From NCBI GenBank assembly GCA_019391515.1, contig JAHXQP010000007.1, positions 120,817 through 184,816 on the forward strand: a DNA stretch of 64,000 bases, given 5' to 3'. The notes beneath the pieces were generated by a model, which made no database searches, had not been told where the DNA came from, and saw only the letters and a program-made list of their open reading frames with translations. Below are positions 1 through 8,956 of this stretch, one piece after another. A program made the translations under genes and the position numbers. Position 1 is the first letter of the stretch; each line of letters starts with the position of its first letter. Origin of the DNA: Clostridiaceae bacterium. Lineage in GTDB: Bacteria; Bacillota; Clostridia; Tissierellales; Sporanaerobacteraceae.

Positions 1-2
1 TA

Positions 3-1082
3 GTAGACTTTGCAAAAAGAAAGTTTAGAACTAGTTCTACAAATGTAGAAAAAGAAGATAAGAAGATCAGTTTATCTAATTATTATCTTTCTTTAAAAAA
101 CAGTGAAGCTGCAGATAAGTTATACATAGTTAAGATGAATGATAAAGAATTATATAATGATTTAATTAGGTTAATGAATAGAAAATCTGGTGATAAAACT
201 TCTGAAGTCCTTAAGCTTATAAGGAATATAGAGCTAAGAAAAGACTTTCTTTCTTCTACATATGATGAGATACAAGAAGAAAAACATGTTCAAATAAAAA
301 GAGAAATAGAAACTTTAGAAAGCATTGATACTTTATCCGGTATAAGGAAGGTAGAACGGATGGATAATGAATATAGTGATTATGTAGAGGTTTTACCTGA
401 TATTATAGAGCGTATGGAAAATGGAAAGGCGTCTGAGTTGCTTTTTTATATGGACAATAATATAAAAGAAAAAATAATGGCTAAATTAGACATTAAGAAA
501 AGAAATGATTTAGAAAGAATAATATTAAAAAAGGAAATCAAATATGATAAATTACAAGATTTAGCAAGGAGTTATGATTCAAAGCCTATAGAGGAAGTTA
601 TTAAGGAAATAAGCAATGAAGAAGTATATTCTATAGAAGAACTGTCTTATATATATATGAATCTATCAGTAGAAAAAGCGGCTGAAATTATTTCAAGAAT
701 AAAAGAAGATGAGTTCGTTGAAGAGCTATTTGTATATCTAAAAAGAGAAGAAGAACTTAGAAAAAGCAATGATTCAAAAGCTGTTGAAATCAATGAAGCA
801 GTTAAATTTTTAAGAGAATATAATAGTAAAATAGATGAGTTAGTAGAGGTTTATGAGAAAATGTCACCTAGTAACGTAGCTAAAATAACTGAAAAAATGT
901 TAGAAAATACGGAAGAAGTTACTTCTTTGGAAATTGATTCAACGCCAATATATGAGATTTCTGATTCAACTATTATAGTAAATGTATTGGGAAAAATGAA
1001 AAAATCAAGTCTATCAAAAATTATCAATAATATGAATACTAAAAAGGCTTCACAGCTAACTCAAATGTTAGCTAGTCCATAA
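3..1082 (+). CDS. MotE-like flagellar protein with MgtE-N-type helical repeats (5' truncated)
   Basis: The frame is open from the left edge of the window through the first in-frame ATG at 135, and the residues before that ATG look like normal coding sequence, so the gene starts outside the window and 135 is not its start. The visible part is highly charged and helical. It carries several repeats of the MgtE N-terminal type, for example ERMENGKASELLFYMD, YMNLSVEKAAEIISRI and, at the C-terminus, INNMNTKKASQLTQMLAS. No membrane segment is visible. Directly upstream of fliK, this is the position of ylxF/motE in Bacillus, a proposed stator/export chaperone. The MotE-like assignment rests on position plus repeats; a true Mg transporter is excluded by the lack of membrane helices. 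Confidence 0.6.
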   Translation, partial: VDFAKRKFRTSSTNVEKEDKKISLSNYYLSLKNSEAADKLYIVKMNDKELYNDLIRLMNRKSGDKTSEVLKLIRNIELRKDFLSSTYDEIQEEKHVQIKREIETLESIDTLSGIRKVERMDNEYSDYVEVLPDIIERMENGKASELLFYMDNNIKEKIMAKLDIKKRNDLERIILKKEIKYDKLQDLARSYDSKPIEEVIKEISNEEVYSIEELSYIYMNLSVEKAAEIISRIKEDEFVEELFVYLKREEELRKSNDSKAVEINEAVKFLREYNSKIDELVEVYEKMSPSNVAKITEKMLENTEEVTSLEIDSTPIYEISDSTIIVNVLGKMKKSSLSKIINNMNTKKASQLTQMLASP

Positions 1083-1109
1083 AAATATTATGTAAAGGAG
1101 GTGAAAAAA

Positions 1110-2408
1110 ATGGAAAGAATGAAGAATAATGTACTGGCTCTAAAAGCTTTAAATGATTTTTCTGTGTCCAGTAAAAATATTGATTTAAAGAAAGCAGATG
1201 AAAAAGTAGATAGAAATTTTTCTAGTTGTTTTAAAAAAGCCAAATCAATTATAGAAAACAAAAATATAGCTAGAGAAAGCTCTGTGACAAGTGATGAAAA
1301 CGAGGAAATAGATGAAGAAATAGACAAAGAACTTGATAATTTAAATATATTGCTAGGAGACATAAATTTATTTTTAAAAGAATTAGAAACAAAAATAGAT
1401 AACTATGGATTTAAAAAAACAGACGAAAAAATTATTACAATGTTAGAAAATGTAGCGGAGAAAATAGCTGGCGAAATTATTGAAAAAGAATTTTTTCAGT
1501 ATGATATTTCAAATAACAATGAAACTATAGAGAATATATTGAACAATATATCAGAAATCACAGACTTCTTAAATAATCTTGAAAAAAATATAGAAAAAAA
1601 TTCATTAAACAGTACTGAAAAAAATGCTCCTATTATAAAGGAAATTAAAGATAATATAGCCCTTATTAAAAAAGGAATAAAGCTAGTGGCAGGAGAAAAA
1701 ACAAATTTCATTGAAAATAATGTAAAAAACAAAGTGGCTTTAGATAGAAAAGACTTTTCTAAGGATATGATTTTTTATGATGAATCTAAAAATAAAACAG
1801 AATATGTATTGAAAGAAGAGGCTGAAGTTAAAAATAGTTCGAACTCAGATATAAAACCTAAAAACGCTGATTCTGATGAAATTCATATAAAATCTGCTTT
1901 CGTTAATTCTGAGAAGGACTTAATATTTGAAAATAAAATTGAATCAATGGAAAATAGGCCAGTAGAAATACCAAAAGAAGAGCTAATTGAACAGATAATA
2001 GACAAGGCAAATATTATGTTAGATGAAGATAGTTCAGAAATTAGAATAAAACTTAAACCAGAAATATTAGGAGAATTATTATTAAAAATAGAAGTAGAAA
2101 AAGGTGTAGTTGTAGCTAAAGCAATAGTTGACAATTATAGAGTGAAGGAGTTAATTGAAACCAATATATTACAATTAAAAGAAGGCTTAGAAGAGCAAGG
2201 TTTAGATATAAAAACTTTTCAAGTCCAAGTAGGAAGTAATTCGGATTTTGACAGAGAGCAAAGAGAAGAATTTTTTCACAATAACAGAAAAAATAAAAGG
2301 GTTAAGTTGAAAAAGGAAGGTATATTAAATATGAATAATTATGAGGAGAACATAGTATCTGATGACCCTATATTATTAAATGAAGGAACATTAGACTTAA
2401 AAGCTTAG
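1110..2408 (+). CDS. fliK: Flagellar hook-length control protein FliK
   Basis: Predicted 432-residue protein. The first two thirds are Lys/Glu/Asn-rich and low in complexity, as expected for the ruler part of FliK. Residues of about 310-400 form the conserved Flg_hook domain, with IRIKLKPEILGELLLKIEV and a following amphipathic helix ending in QGLDIKTFQVQV. FliK sets hook length and triggers the export switch through FlhB, which is encoded later in the same operon. A GTG at 1101 is part of the Shine-Dalgarno AAGGAGGTG, so the ATG at 1110 is chosen. It follows the MotE-like gene after 27 bases and precedes flgD by 12 bases. Confidence 0.85.
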   Translation: MERMKNNVLALKALNDFSVSSKNIDLKKADEKVDRNFSSCFKKAKSIIENKNIARESSVTSDENEEIDEEIDKELDNLNILLGDINLFLKELETKIDNYGFKKTDEKIITMLENVAEKIAGEIIEKEFFQYDISNNNETIENILNNISEITDFLNNLEKNIEKNSLNSTEKNAPIIKEIKDNIALIKKGIKLVAGEKTNFIENNVKNKVALDRKDFSKDMIFYDESKNKTEYVLKEEAEVKNSSNSDIKPKNADSDEIHIKSAFVNSEKDLIFENKIESMENRPVEIPKEELIEQIIDKANIMLDEDSSEIRIKLKPEILGELLLKIEVEKGVVVAKAIVDNYRVKELIETNILQLKEGLEEQGLDIKTFQVQVGSNSDFDREQREEFFHNNRKNKRVKLKKEGILNMNNYEENIVSDDPILLNEGTLDLKA

Positions 2409-2420
2409 GAGGTGTAAAGA

Positions 2421-2819
2421 ATGGAAGTTAATAACAATATAAATACAGGAAAATATGTGGAAAATGTATATGAATTTGGAAAGGAAAACTCTAACAAAGA
2501 AATAGAAAAAACCGATCAATTAGGTAAAGATGCTTTTTTAAAGCTATTAGTAGCACAACTTTCTAATCAAGATCCACTAAATCCTATAGAAGATAAAGAA
2601 TTCATAGCTCAAATGGCTCAATTTAGTACTTTGGAGCAAGTGCAGAATTTAAATGAAAATTTTTCAAATTCTCAAAAAGAAATTAAAGGCTCTATAGACA
2701 ATTTAAATAACAATTATATAGATGCCAGTATTGAAATTTTAAAAGAGATAACTAGTTTAAGAAAAGCACTAGAAGCTTATTTAGTTAAAGGGGACAAACC
2801 TAGCACACCAGAAGAATAG
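2421..2819 (+). CDS. flgD: Flagellar hook-capping protein FlgD (short form)
   Basis: Predicted 132-residue protein. Residues of about 32-75 hold the signature of Flg[21 protein letters not shown] followed by a phenylalanine/glutamine-rich segment ending TLEQV. The cap scaffold assembles hook subunits at the tip of the growing hook. The protein is much shorter than the enterobacterial form of about 230 residues and lacks the Tudor/FnIII C-terminal part; short FlgD proteins of this kind are usual in Bacillus and clostridia. It is placed between fliK and a small flagellar operon gene, with an AGGAGGTG ribosome site just upstream. Confidence 0.9.
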   Translation: MEVNNNINTGKYVENVYEFGKENSNKEIEKTDQLGKDAFLKLLVAQLSNQDPLNPIEDKEFIAQMAQFSTLEQVQNLNENFSNSQKEIKGSIDNLNNNYIDASIEILKEITSLRKALEAYLVKGDKPSTPEE

Positions 2820-2844
2820 GAAAAGAAAGTCTGGAGCTGATATT

Positions 2845-3225
2845 GTGAATAGAATAGATATAAGACAATTAGAGAGTAGATTGATAAATTCTTCTACTCA
2901 AATTAGAGAGACAAACATAAATACAAATAAAGACTTTAAAGAAATTCTTGAAACAGCTAAAAAGAAGAATAATGAAATTAAATTTTCCAAACATGCATTG
3001 GAAAGAATGGATTTAAGAAATGTAAAATTAAATTTAGAGGAAGTCAAAAAAATAGAGACAGCCTTTAAAACAGCAGAAGAAAAAGGTGTTAAAGATGCAT
3101 TGATTCTATTAGGAAATAAAGGCTTTATAGCAAGTATTAAAAATAAAACGATTATAACCGCTTTAACTAATGAAGAATGTAAGGAAAATATAATAACAAA
3201 TATTGATGGGGCAGTAATATTATAA
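2845..3225 (+). CDS. Flagellar operon protein (TIGR02530-type)
   Basis: Predicted 126-residue soluble protein starting at GTG with GGAG eight bases before it. The central part, KFSKHALERMDLRNV, followed by an amphipathic segment and a C-terminal FIASIKNKTIITALTN, matches the small protein family found between flgD and flgE in Firmicute flagellar operons (described as TIGR02530). Its role is not established; conservation of place suggests hook assembly or hook cap function. It ends 76 bases before flgE, the longest gap in this part of the operon, and that gap contains a hairpin. Confidence 0.75.
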   Translation: MNRIDIRQLESRLINSSTQIRETNINTNKDFKEILETAKKKNNEIKFSKHALERMDLRNVKLNLEEVKKIETAFKTAEEKGVKDALILLGNKGFIASIKNKTIITALTNEECKENIITNIDGAVIL

Positions 3226-3246
3226 CTGGACCTTTTAGGAGGTTAT

Positions 3247-3272
3247 CTATGTCTGACTGATAGAAGACATAG
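3247..3272 (+). promoter_or_regulatory. Hairpin with a three-codon open frame in the flgE leader
   Basis: CTATGTCT (3247-3254) and AGACATAG (3265-3272) form a perfect 8-bp stem with a 10-base loop. A strong AGGAGG lies at 3237-3242, and an ATG at 3249 with ideal spacing opens a frame of three codons ending in TGA at 3258-3260, entirely inside the stem-loop. flgE has its own GGAGG site at about 3288. The element may influence translation or mRNA stability at the hook gene; its function is unknown. Confidence 0.4.
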
Positions 3273-3301
3273 TACTGTCCCCAAATTGGAGGTATGTAGA
3301 A

Positions 3302-4573
3302 ATGATGAGATCAATGTACTCAGGAGTATCAGGACTGAGGACGCATCAAACTAAGATGGATGTTATTGGTAATAATATTGCAAATGTGAACACTGTTGGA
3401 TATAAAAAAGGTCAAATGACATTTCAAGAGGTATTTAGTCAAACAGTAAGAGGAGCAGGGGCAGCACAAGGAGGAAAAGGTGGTACAAATCCTCAACAAA
3501 TAGGACTAGGTGTAGATGTAGGCTCTATAAGTACTAACCACACAGAAGGGTCTTCTCAAAGAACAGATAACCCTACAGATGTAATGATAGATGGTGAAGG
3601 GTTTTTTGTAGTAACTGATGATACTAATTTCGAAAACAGATACTATACAAGAGCAGGAAATTTCACAGTAGATGGAGCAGGAAATTTAGTAACAGCAGAT
3701 GGATATAAGGTATTAGGATATAGGGCTAATGATAATGGAGAAATTACAGAAACATATGGTCCAATAGTTATAAATAGATCAGAAACCATAGCAGCAACGC
3801 CAACTAAAACAATAGAACTTAGAGGAAATTTAAATCCAGCAAGTGATAAACATACTACTGATACTGTCATAAAAGATAGTCTAGGAAATTCTTGGATTGT
3901 AGAATTTGAATTTGAAAAGGGAACAGAAGAAAATACTTGGACAATGTCACTTAAGGGTATAAAAAGTCAGGATGGGGAGCTAGAAATAACAAATGGAGAA
4001 TTAGCAGAAACCGCTATAACGTTTGGTGAAGATGGAAAGATTATAACAGATAACTTAGATTTAAAATTGAATATTCCTAATCAAAATGGAGCAACTTTTG
4101 GTGAAGGCGGCAGCATAACCATATTTGATCCAAATAACCCGGATTCCTATAAAAAAATGACTCAATATGCTAATGATACTGATCTTAAACCCCACGCTAT
4201 TGACGGGAATTCTTCTGGAAAGCTTACTGGTTTTGCAATAGATCCTTCTGGTATTGTAAATGGTATTTTTAGCAATGGAGAGAATAAAGCCCTTGGACAA
4301 CTTATGTTGGCTAAGTTTGATAATCCTATGGGACTTGAAAAAATGGGGAGTAATTTCTTTATAAATACTAGAAACTCAGGAGAGCCTCAATATGGAGTGG
4401 CAGGAACTAGTGGATTTGGTGCTGCAAAATCAGGTAACTTAGAAATGTCTAATGTGGATCTTTCTATGGAATTTACTGAAATGATAACTACCCAAAGAGG
4501 TTTCCAAGCCAACTCAAGAATTATAACTACATCTGATGAAATGCTCCAAGAGTTAGTTAATCTGAAAAGATAG
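3302..4573 (+). CDS. flgE: Flagellar hook protein FlgE
   Basis: Predicted 423-residue protein. The N-terminus MMRSMYSGVSGLRTHQTKMD continuing to IGNNIANVNTVGYKK is the rod/hook family signature, and the C-terminus (EMITTQRGFQANSRIITTSD) is the matching coiled-coil end. The middle is the variable surface domain. It polymerises into the hook outside the cell. Two ATG codons at 3302 and 3305 are possible starts. It could be confused with FlgF/FlgG rod proteins, but its length and its place behind fliK-flgD favour hook. A strong hairpin follows the stop codon. Confidence 0.93.
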   Translation: MMRSMYSGVSGLRTHQTKMDVIGNNIANVNTVGYKKGQMTFQEVFSQTVRGAGAAQGGKGGTNPQQIGLGVDVGSISTNHTEGSSQRTDNPTDVMIDGEGFFVVTDDTNFENRYYTRAGNFTVDGAGNLVTADGYKVLGYRANDNGEITETYGPIVINRSETIAATPTKTIELRGNLNPASDKHTTDTVIKDSLGNSWIVEFEFEKGTEENTWTMSLKGIKSQDGELEITNGELAETAITFGEDGKIITDNLDLKLNIPNQNGATFGEGGSITIFDPNNPDSYKKMTQYANDTDLKPHAIDGNSSGKLTGFAIDPSGIVNGIFSNGENKALGQLMLAKFDNPMGLEKMGSNFFINTRNSGEPQYGVAGTSGFGAAKSGNLEMSNVDLSMEFTEMITTQRGFQANSRIITTSDEMLQELVNLKR

Positions 4574-4579
4574 TATATT

Positions 4580-4604
4580 AGTTGGGTAGATCTTCTACCC
4601 AACT
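4580..4604 (+). other. Strong hairpin between flgE and flbD
   Basis: AGTTGGGTAGA (4580-4590), loop TCT, TCTACCCAACT (4594-4604): a perfect 11-bp stem seven bases after the flgE stop. It is followed by AAATAAAAAAAGG, not a T-run, so it is not a classical intrinsic terminator. It may stabilise the 3' end of flgE mRNA or mark a processing site, giving the hook mRNA a different level from the downstream genes. Confidence 0.55.
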
Positions 4605-4627
4605 AAATAAAAAAAGGTGGAGATTCT

Positions 4628-4819
4628 ATGATAAAAGTTAAGAGATTGAATGAAAAGGAATTTGTTGTAAATAGTGATTTGATAGAATTTATAGAGGAAA
4701 CTCCTGATACGGTGATTACACTGACTACAGGTAGAAAGGTAGTTGTCAAAGAATCTATAGATGAGATCATAGAGAAAGTTATAGATTTTAAAACAAGAAC
4801 AATGAAATATATAAAATGA
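4628..4819 (+). CDS. flbD: Flagellar protein FlbD (SwrD-like)
   Basis: Predicted 63-residue protein with the compact FlbD fold signature: MIKVKRLN at the start, NSDLIEFIEETPDTVITL in the middle, then GRKVVVKESIDEIIEKV. In B. subtilis the orthologue SwrD at the same site supports high torque of the MotA/MotB stator, and here motA and motB follow immediately. A GGTGG ribosome site precedes the ATG. The assignment rests on size, motif and place. Confidence 0.88.
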   Translation: MIKVKRLNEKEFVVNSDLIEFIEETPDTVITLTTGRKVVVKESIDEIIEKVIDFKTRTMKYIK

Positions 4820-4845
4820 CAAGATTAGAGAAAGAGGTGTAACCA

Positions 4846-5631
4846 TTGGATATAGCAACTGTCATTGGATTGATAAGTGGTTTTATATTTATAATATGGG
4901 GGATTTTTATATCTGGAGAACTAAGCTCTTTTATAGATATTCCGTCTATGTTAATAGTTCTTGGCGGAACTTTAGCCTCTACCCTTATAAGTTACCCCAT
5001 AAAGAGTTTTTTAGGAACTTCTAAGGTAGTAAAAAATGCTTTTTTACATAAAGAAATTTCTCCAGATAACGTTATAGTGGACATAATTCAATTAGCTAAT
5101 GTAGCTAGGAAAGAAGGATTGTTGTCTTTAGAGGAGTTTGGAGAAAAGGTTGATGATGAATTTTTAAAAAAAGGAATAATGTTAATAGTAGATGGAACAG
5201 ATCCAGAACTAGTAAGAAATATACTTGAAACAGAGCTTGTTTTTCTTGAAGAAAGACATACAGAGGGACAAAGTATATTTGAAACTATGGGTTCCTTTGC
5301 TCCAGCTTATGGTATGTTGGGTACTCTAATAGGACTTATAAATATGTTAAAGAAACTTGATGACCCGTCTAGTATTGGTCCAAATATGTCTGTAGCTTTA
5401 GTTACAACTTTCTATGGTTCATTTTTTGCCAATGTTGTCTTTTTACCTATGGCAAATAAGTTGAAAATTAGAAGCAAAAGAGAAGTATTAGTAAAAGAAT
5501 TAATGGTTGAAGGGCTTTTGTCTATACAGGCTGGTGAGAACCCAAGAATTATCGAGGAAAAATTAAAAACTTTTATTCCTCCAGAACTTAGAGATGACTA
5601 TAAAAGCCAACTTGAAAGAGAGGAAGCATAA
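4846..5631 (+). CDS. motA: Flagellar stator protein MotA
   Basis: Predicted 261-residue protein starting at TTG behind AGAGGTG. There are four membrane segments: two near the N-terminus (about 5-25 and 30-50) and two at about 145-165 and 180-200. The third contains the conserved SFAPAYGMLGTLIGLINML and the cytoplasmic loop carries the charged residues that contact the rotor. With MotB it forms the proton channel that drives rotation; a sodium version (PomA) cannot be ruled out from sequence. The stop overlaps the motB start by one base (TAATG), indicating translational coupling. Confidence 0.93.
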   Translation: MDIATVIGLISGFIFIIWGIFISGELSSFIDIPSMLIVLGGTLASTLISYPIKSFLGTSKVVKNAFLHKEISPDNVIVDIIQLANVARKEGLLSLEEFGEKVDDEFLKKGIMLIVDGTDPELVRNILETELVFLEERHTEGQSIFETMGSFAPAYGMLGTLIGLINMLKKLDDPSSIGPNMSVALVTTFYGSFFANVVFLPMANKLKIRSKREVLVKELMVEGLLSIQAGENPRIIEEKLKTFIPPELRDDYKSQLEREEA

Positions 5632-6353
5632 TGAGGAAAAGGAAAAAAGAAGATAAAAAGTCTACTCAAGATTGGTTAACTACTTATAGTGATATGGTTA
5701 CCCTACTGCTTTGTTTTTTCGTATTATTATTTTCTTTTTCAGAGATTGATGCTCAAAAATTTAGAACCATCATGAGTTCTTTTCAAGGTGGGTCAGGAGT
5801 TTTAGAAAGTGGTTCAGCTATGGATATTCCAGAGGAATTGGAAGGGGATATGAATACTAATATAGATGAAGAAGAGCTAGAAAAGCTTAAAGATACTATT
5901 GAAAAATATGCGGAAAGCATTGGATTAAAAGAAGAAATTACATTGACAATTGAAGAAAGAGGATTAGTCATAAGATTTATTGACGGTGTTTTTTTTGATT
6001 CAGGGAAGGCCGAGATAAAATCGGAGTCAGAGCAGATACTTCATTATGTGGCTGAATTGTTAAATAGGGAAGAGTTTAAAGAAAAGCATATAAAGGTAGA
6101 AGGTCATACAGACTCTGTCCCGAATTCATATTCTGCTATATATCCTACTAATTGGGAACTATCGTCAGCTAGAGCTACAAATGTGCTGAGATACTTAGTA
6201 GAAAATGAAGGAATAGATGGAGGTAGGATATCTTCTTCAGGTTATAGCTATTATAGACCAGTAGCTCTAAATGACACGAAGGAAAACAAAGCTAAAAATA
6301 GAAGGGTAGATATAGTTATACTAAAATCATCTTATGAAAAATGGGAACCATAA
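5631..6353 (+). CDS. motB: Flagellar stator protein MotB
   Basis: Predicted 240-residue protein. One N-terminal membrane helix (about 22-42) follows the conserved DWLTTYSDMVTLLLCFFVLL, in which Asp21 is the ion-binding residue. The C-terminal half is an OmpA-like peptidoglycan-binding domain with VEGHTDSVP, NWELSSARATNVLRYL and NRRVDIVI. It anchors the stator to the wall. It is translationally coupled to motA by the TAATG junction and followed after 32 bases by fliL. Confidence 0.94.
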   Translation: MRKRKKEDKKSTQDWLTTYSDMVTLLLCFFVLLFSFSEIDAQKFRTIMSSFQGGSGVLESGSAMDIPEELEGDMNTNIDEEELEKLKDTIEKYAESIGLKEEITLTIEERGLVIRFIDGVFFDSGKAEIKSESEQILHYVAELLNREEFKEKHIKVEGHTDSVPNSYSAIYPTNWELSSARATNVLRYLVENEGIDGGRISSSGYSYYRPVALNDTKENKAKNRRVDIVILKSSYEKWEP

Positions 6354-6385
6354 AACATATTATAAAATCATAACGAGGTGAAAAA

Positions 6386-6808
6386 ATGGATACTAAAAAA
6401 ACAATACTTATAGTTGTTATTGTCGTATTATCATTATTTGCAATTGCTGGCTTTGTTTTAGGATTTTCCAGTTATAAAAACAATGGCGATAAAAATAATA
6501 ACAAAGATGCAGAAAAAAATTATATAACTTTAGAAGAAATGTATTGTAACATAAAAGATAGTAAAAAAATTGTAAAAATAAAAACAACTATAGAAATCAA
6601 TAACAAAAACACTTATGAAGAATTAGAAGAAAAACAATTTTTAATGAGAAATGAAATAAATAAAATTATTAGGAGTAAGGAAGAAAATGAGCTTCAGGGA
6701 AAAGAAGGGCAAATAGCTTTACAAAATGAGATAAAAGAAAACCTAATAAAGTTATTTAATGATGAGAGCATTACAAATGTGTTTTTCAACGATTTAATAA
6801 TACAGTAG
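6386..6808 (+). CDS. fliL: Flagellar basal body-associated protein FliL
   Basis: Predicted 140-residue protein with one N-terminal membrane helix (about 6-28, ILIVVIVVLSLFAIAGFVLG) and an external domain. The C-terminal part with IRSKEENELQGKEG and a short hydrophobic end (NVFFNDLIIQ) matches FliL. FliL rings surround the stator and support torque. The region between helix and domain is Asn/Lys-rich. It sits between motB and fliM, the usual clostridial position. Confidence 0.88.
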   Translation: MDTKKTILIVVIVVLSLFAIAGFVLGFSSYKNNGDKNNNKDAEKNYITLEEMYCNIKDSKKIVKIKTTIEINNKNTYEELEEKQFLMRNEINKIIRSKEENELQGKEGQIALQNEIKENLIKLFNDESITNVFFNDLIIQ

Positions 6809-6823
6809 GGGAGGTATATGCAA

Positions 6824-7816
6824 TTGGCTGAAGTACTATCACAAAGTGAAATAGATGCCCTACTTCAAGCGGTAAACTCTGGTGAGGTTGATATGGAAGA
6901 AATACAAGAAGAGGAAATCTCTAACAAAGTTAAAAAATATGATTTTAGAAATCCACAAAAAATTGCTAAAGATCAATTAAGGACTTTAGAAATTATTCAT
7001 GAAAATTTCGCAAGACTTCTCCAAACTTTTTTATCTGGATATTTAAGGGCACCAGTTAAAGTATCAATTTTGACGGTGGATCAATATGCATATAGTGAAT
7101 TTAGCAATGCTATTTCCAACCCAGCGTTTTTAAGTATAATTAATTTTGAACCTTTAAATGGACAAGTATTAATAGACATATCTACCAATACAGTATTTAA
7201 CATTATAGACAGATTGCTGGGAGGAGATGGAGAAGAAACAGATGAGGTAAGAGGGTTTACTGAAATAGAAATTTCTCTTCTGCAAAAAATGATGATTAAA
7301 ATCATGGATTTAATAAAAGAGGCATGGGAGAATGTAGTTGAATTAAAGCCATATTTAGAAAAAATTGAAGTAAACTCTCAATTTGCTCAGATAGTTCCAC
7401 CTAATGAAACCGTAGCGTTAATTACTTTAAATATATCTATAGGATCAGTAGAAGGTATGATAAATGTATGTATTCCCTACATAGTTTTGGAACCTATATT
7501 AGATAAATTGAGTACAAAGTTTTGGTTTTCTAATGCTAAAAAAGATATATCTGAAAAGGATATGAAAATTATGAGAAAAAGGATATTACAAACATCAGTT
7601 CCTATAAGGGCTGAATTAGGTTCCAGTACCATTAATGTAAAAGATATATTAAAATTACAATCTGGAGATGTTATTAGATTGGATGATAATGATAATCTGA
7701 TAAAGATGAAGATAGGATCTAAGGTAAAATTCTTAGGAACTCCTGGAGTTTCCAACAATAAAATGGCAGTAAAAATAGTAAAGGTAGTAAAGGATGGTGA
7801 AAATAACAATGAATAA
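6824..7816 (+). CDS. fliM: Flagellar motor switch protein FliM
   Basis: Predicted 330-residue protein. The N-terminal peptide AEVLSQSEIDALL is the CheY-P binding motif. The middle domain contains LRTLEIIHENFARLL and GGDGEETDEVRGFTEIE (a GG motif region), and the last 80 residues are the FliN-like domain with ILKLQSGDVIRLD. Start: an ATG at 6818 lies only three bases from GGGGAGG, whereas the in-frame TTG at 6824 has good spacing and gives the family's usual N-terminus (MAEVLSQ), so TTG is preferred. It overlaps fliY by a few bases. Confidence 0.93.
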   Translation: MAEVLSQSEIDALLQAVNSGEVDMEEIQEEEISNKVKKYDFRNPQKIAKDQLRTLEIIHENFARLLQTFLSGYLRAPVKVSILTVDQYAYSEFSNAISNPAFLSIINFEPLNGQVLIDISTNTVFNIIDRLLGGDGEETDEVRGFTEIEISLLQKMMIKIMDLIKEAWENVVELKPYLEKIEVNSQFAQIVPPNETVALITLNISIGSVEGMINVCIPYIVLEPILDKLSTKFWFSNAKKDISEKDMKIMRKRILQTSVPIRAELGSSTINVKDILKLQSGDVIRLDDNDNLIKMKIGSKVKFLGTPGVSNNKMAVKIVKVVKDGENNNE

Positions 7817-8924
7817 TGATATGCTTTCTCAGGAAGAAATAGATGCTTTGCTTAAAGGTACAGATAAGGAAGAAGAAATTTCTGAAGAAATTGGAGATAT
7901 CGAAAAAGATGCACTTGGTGAAATTGGAAATATTAGCATGGGAACTGCTGCTACTACTTTATCTACATTATTAAATCAAAAAGTTACTATTACGACACCA
8001 AAGGTAACTATAACAACTATTGACAAGTTAGCAGATGCATATCAAATACCTTTTGTTGCTATAGATGTTACCTATAAAGAAGGATTGGAAGGAGCAAATA
8101 TATTAATACTTAAGGTGGATGATGTAAAGGTAATTACAGATATAATGATGGGAAAAGATGAGATTGATTTAGAAAGAGAGCTGACAGAGCTAGATTTAAG
8201 TGCTGTAAGTGAAGTTATGAATCAAATGATGGGTTCTGCTTCCACTTCTCTATCGGAAATGTTTTTTAAGAAAATTGATATAGAACCACCTAAATCTTAT
8301 GAAATAACTTTTAACGAAGGAAAAGAAAAAATCGATGTTTTAAAAGGTGATCAACCGTTAGTAAAAATATCTTTTAGAATGGTTGTAGGAGATATAATAG
8401 ATAGTGAGATGATGCAACTTGTACCTATAGATTTTGCAAAAGAGGTGGTAGATATCTTGTTAGGAAGTAAAGAAGAGGCATCAGCTACAGAAGAAGCATA
8501 TGAAATAGATAATGATTTTGAAGTTAATAAAGAGATTCCTAAAGCAATTTTATTTAATGAAAAGAAAGAAAATACAACTGAAAAAGTAATTGATAGTGAT
8601 GAAAAATCAGAAGAAGCAGTAGTTGTAAAAAAGCCTGTTTTTGAAACATTTAATGGGAAATCTAATACAAGTTATAATGAATCAATAGATTTAGTAGCAG
8701 AAATTCCTGTAGAAATAACGGCTGAATTAGGTAGAACTACTAAGAAAATTGATGAAATATTAGAATATGGGCCTGGAACAATAATTGAATTGGATAAACT
8801 TGTAGGAGAACCTTTAAATATTTATGCAAATGGAAAGTCTATAGCTAGGGGTGAGGTAGTAGTAATAGACGATAATTTTGGAATTAGAATAACTGAGATT
8901 GTAAATTCTTATAAAAATAGTTAA
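7809..8924 (+). CDS. fliY: Flagellar motor switch phosphatase FliY
   Basis: Predicted 371-residue protein. It has an N-terminal CheY-P binding peptide (MLSQEEIDALLKG), then a CheC-like phosphatase module with DALGEIGNISMGTAATTLS (about 33-51) and a second half at about 135-160 (SEVMNQMMGSASTSLSEM). An acidic, low-complexity linker (about 225-300) leads to a C-terminal FliN domain ending with EYGPGTIIELDKLVGEPLNI. It combines the switch-complex role of FliN with CheY-P dephosphorylation, as in Bacillus. ATG 7809 is preferred over the in-frame ATG at 7794, which lies deep in fliM. Confidence 0.92.
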   Translation: MNNDMLSQEEIDALLKGTDKEEEISEEIGDIEKDALGEIGNISMGTAATTLSTLLNQKVTITTPKVTITTIDKLADAYQIPFVAIDVTYKEGLEGANILILKVDDVKVITDIMMGKDEIDLERELTELDLSAVSEVMNQMMGSASTSLSEMFFKKIDIEPPKSYEITFNEGKEKIDVLKGDQPLVKISFRMVVGDIIDSEMMQLVPIDFAKEVVDILLGSKEEASATEEAYEIDNDFEVNKEIPKAILFNEKKENTTEKVIDSDEKSEEAVVVKKPVFETFNGKSNTSYNESIDLVAEIPVEITAELGRTTKKIDEILEYGPGTIIELDKLVGEPLNIYANGKSIARGEVVVIDDNFGIRITEIVNSYKNS

Positions 8925-8956
8925 TAAAAAAATAGAGCAGATAAGGGGGAGTTTAA

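Noticed and set aside
135..1082. A complete 315-residue gene starting at ATG 135
   Set aside because: The same frame is open to the window edge with normal coding character and no ribosome site at 135.
3..1082. Mg transporter MgtE
   Set aside because: Only the N-terminal type repeats are present; no membrane helices.
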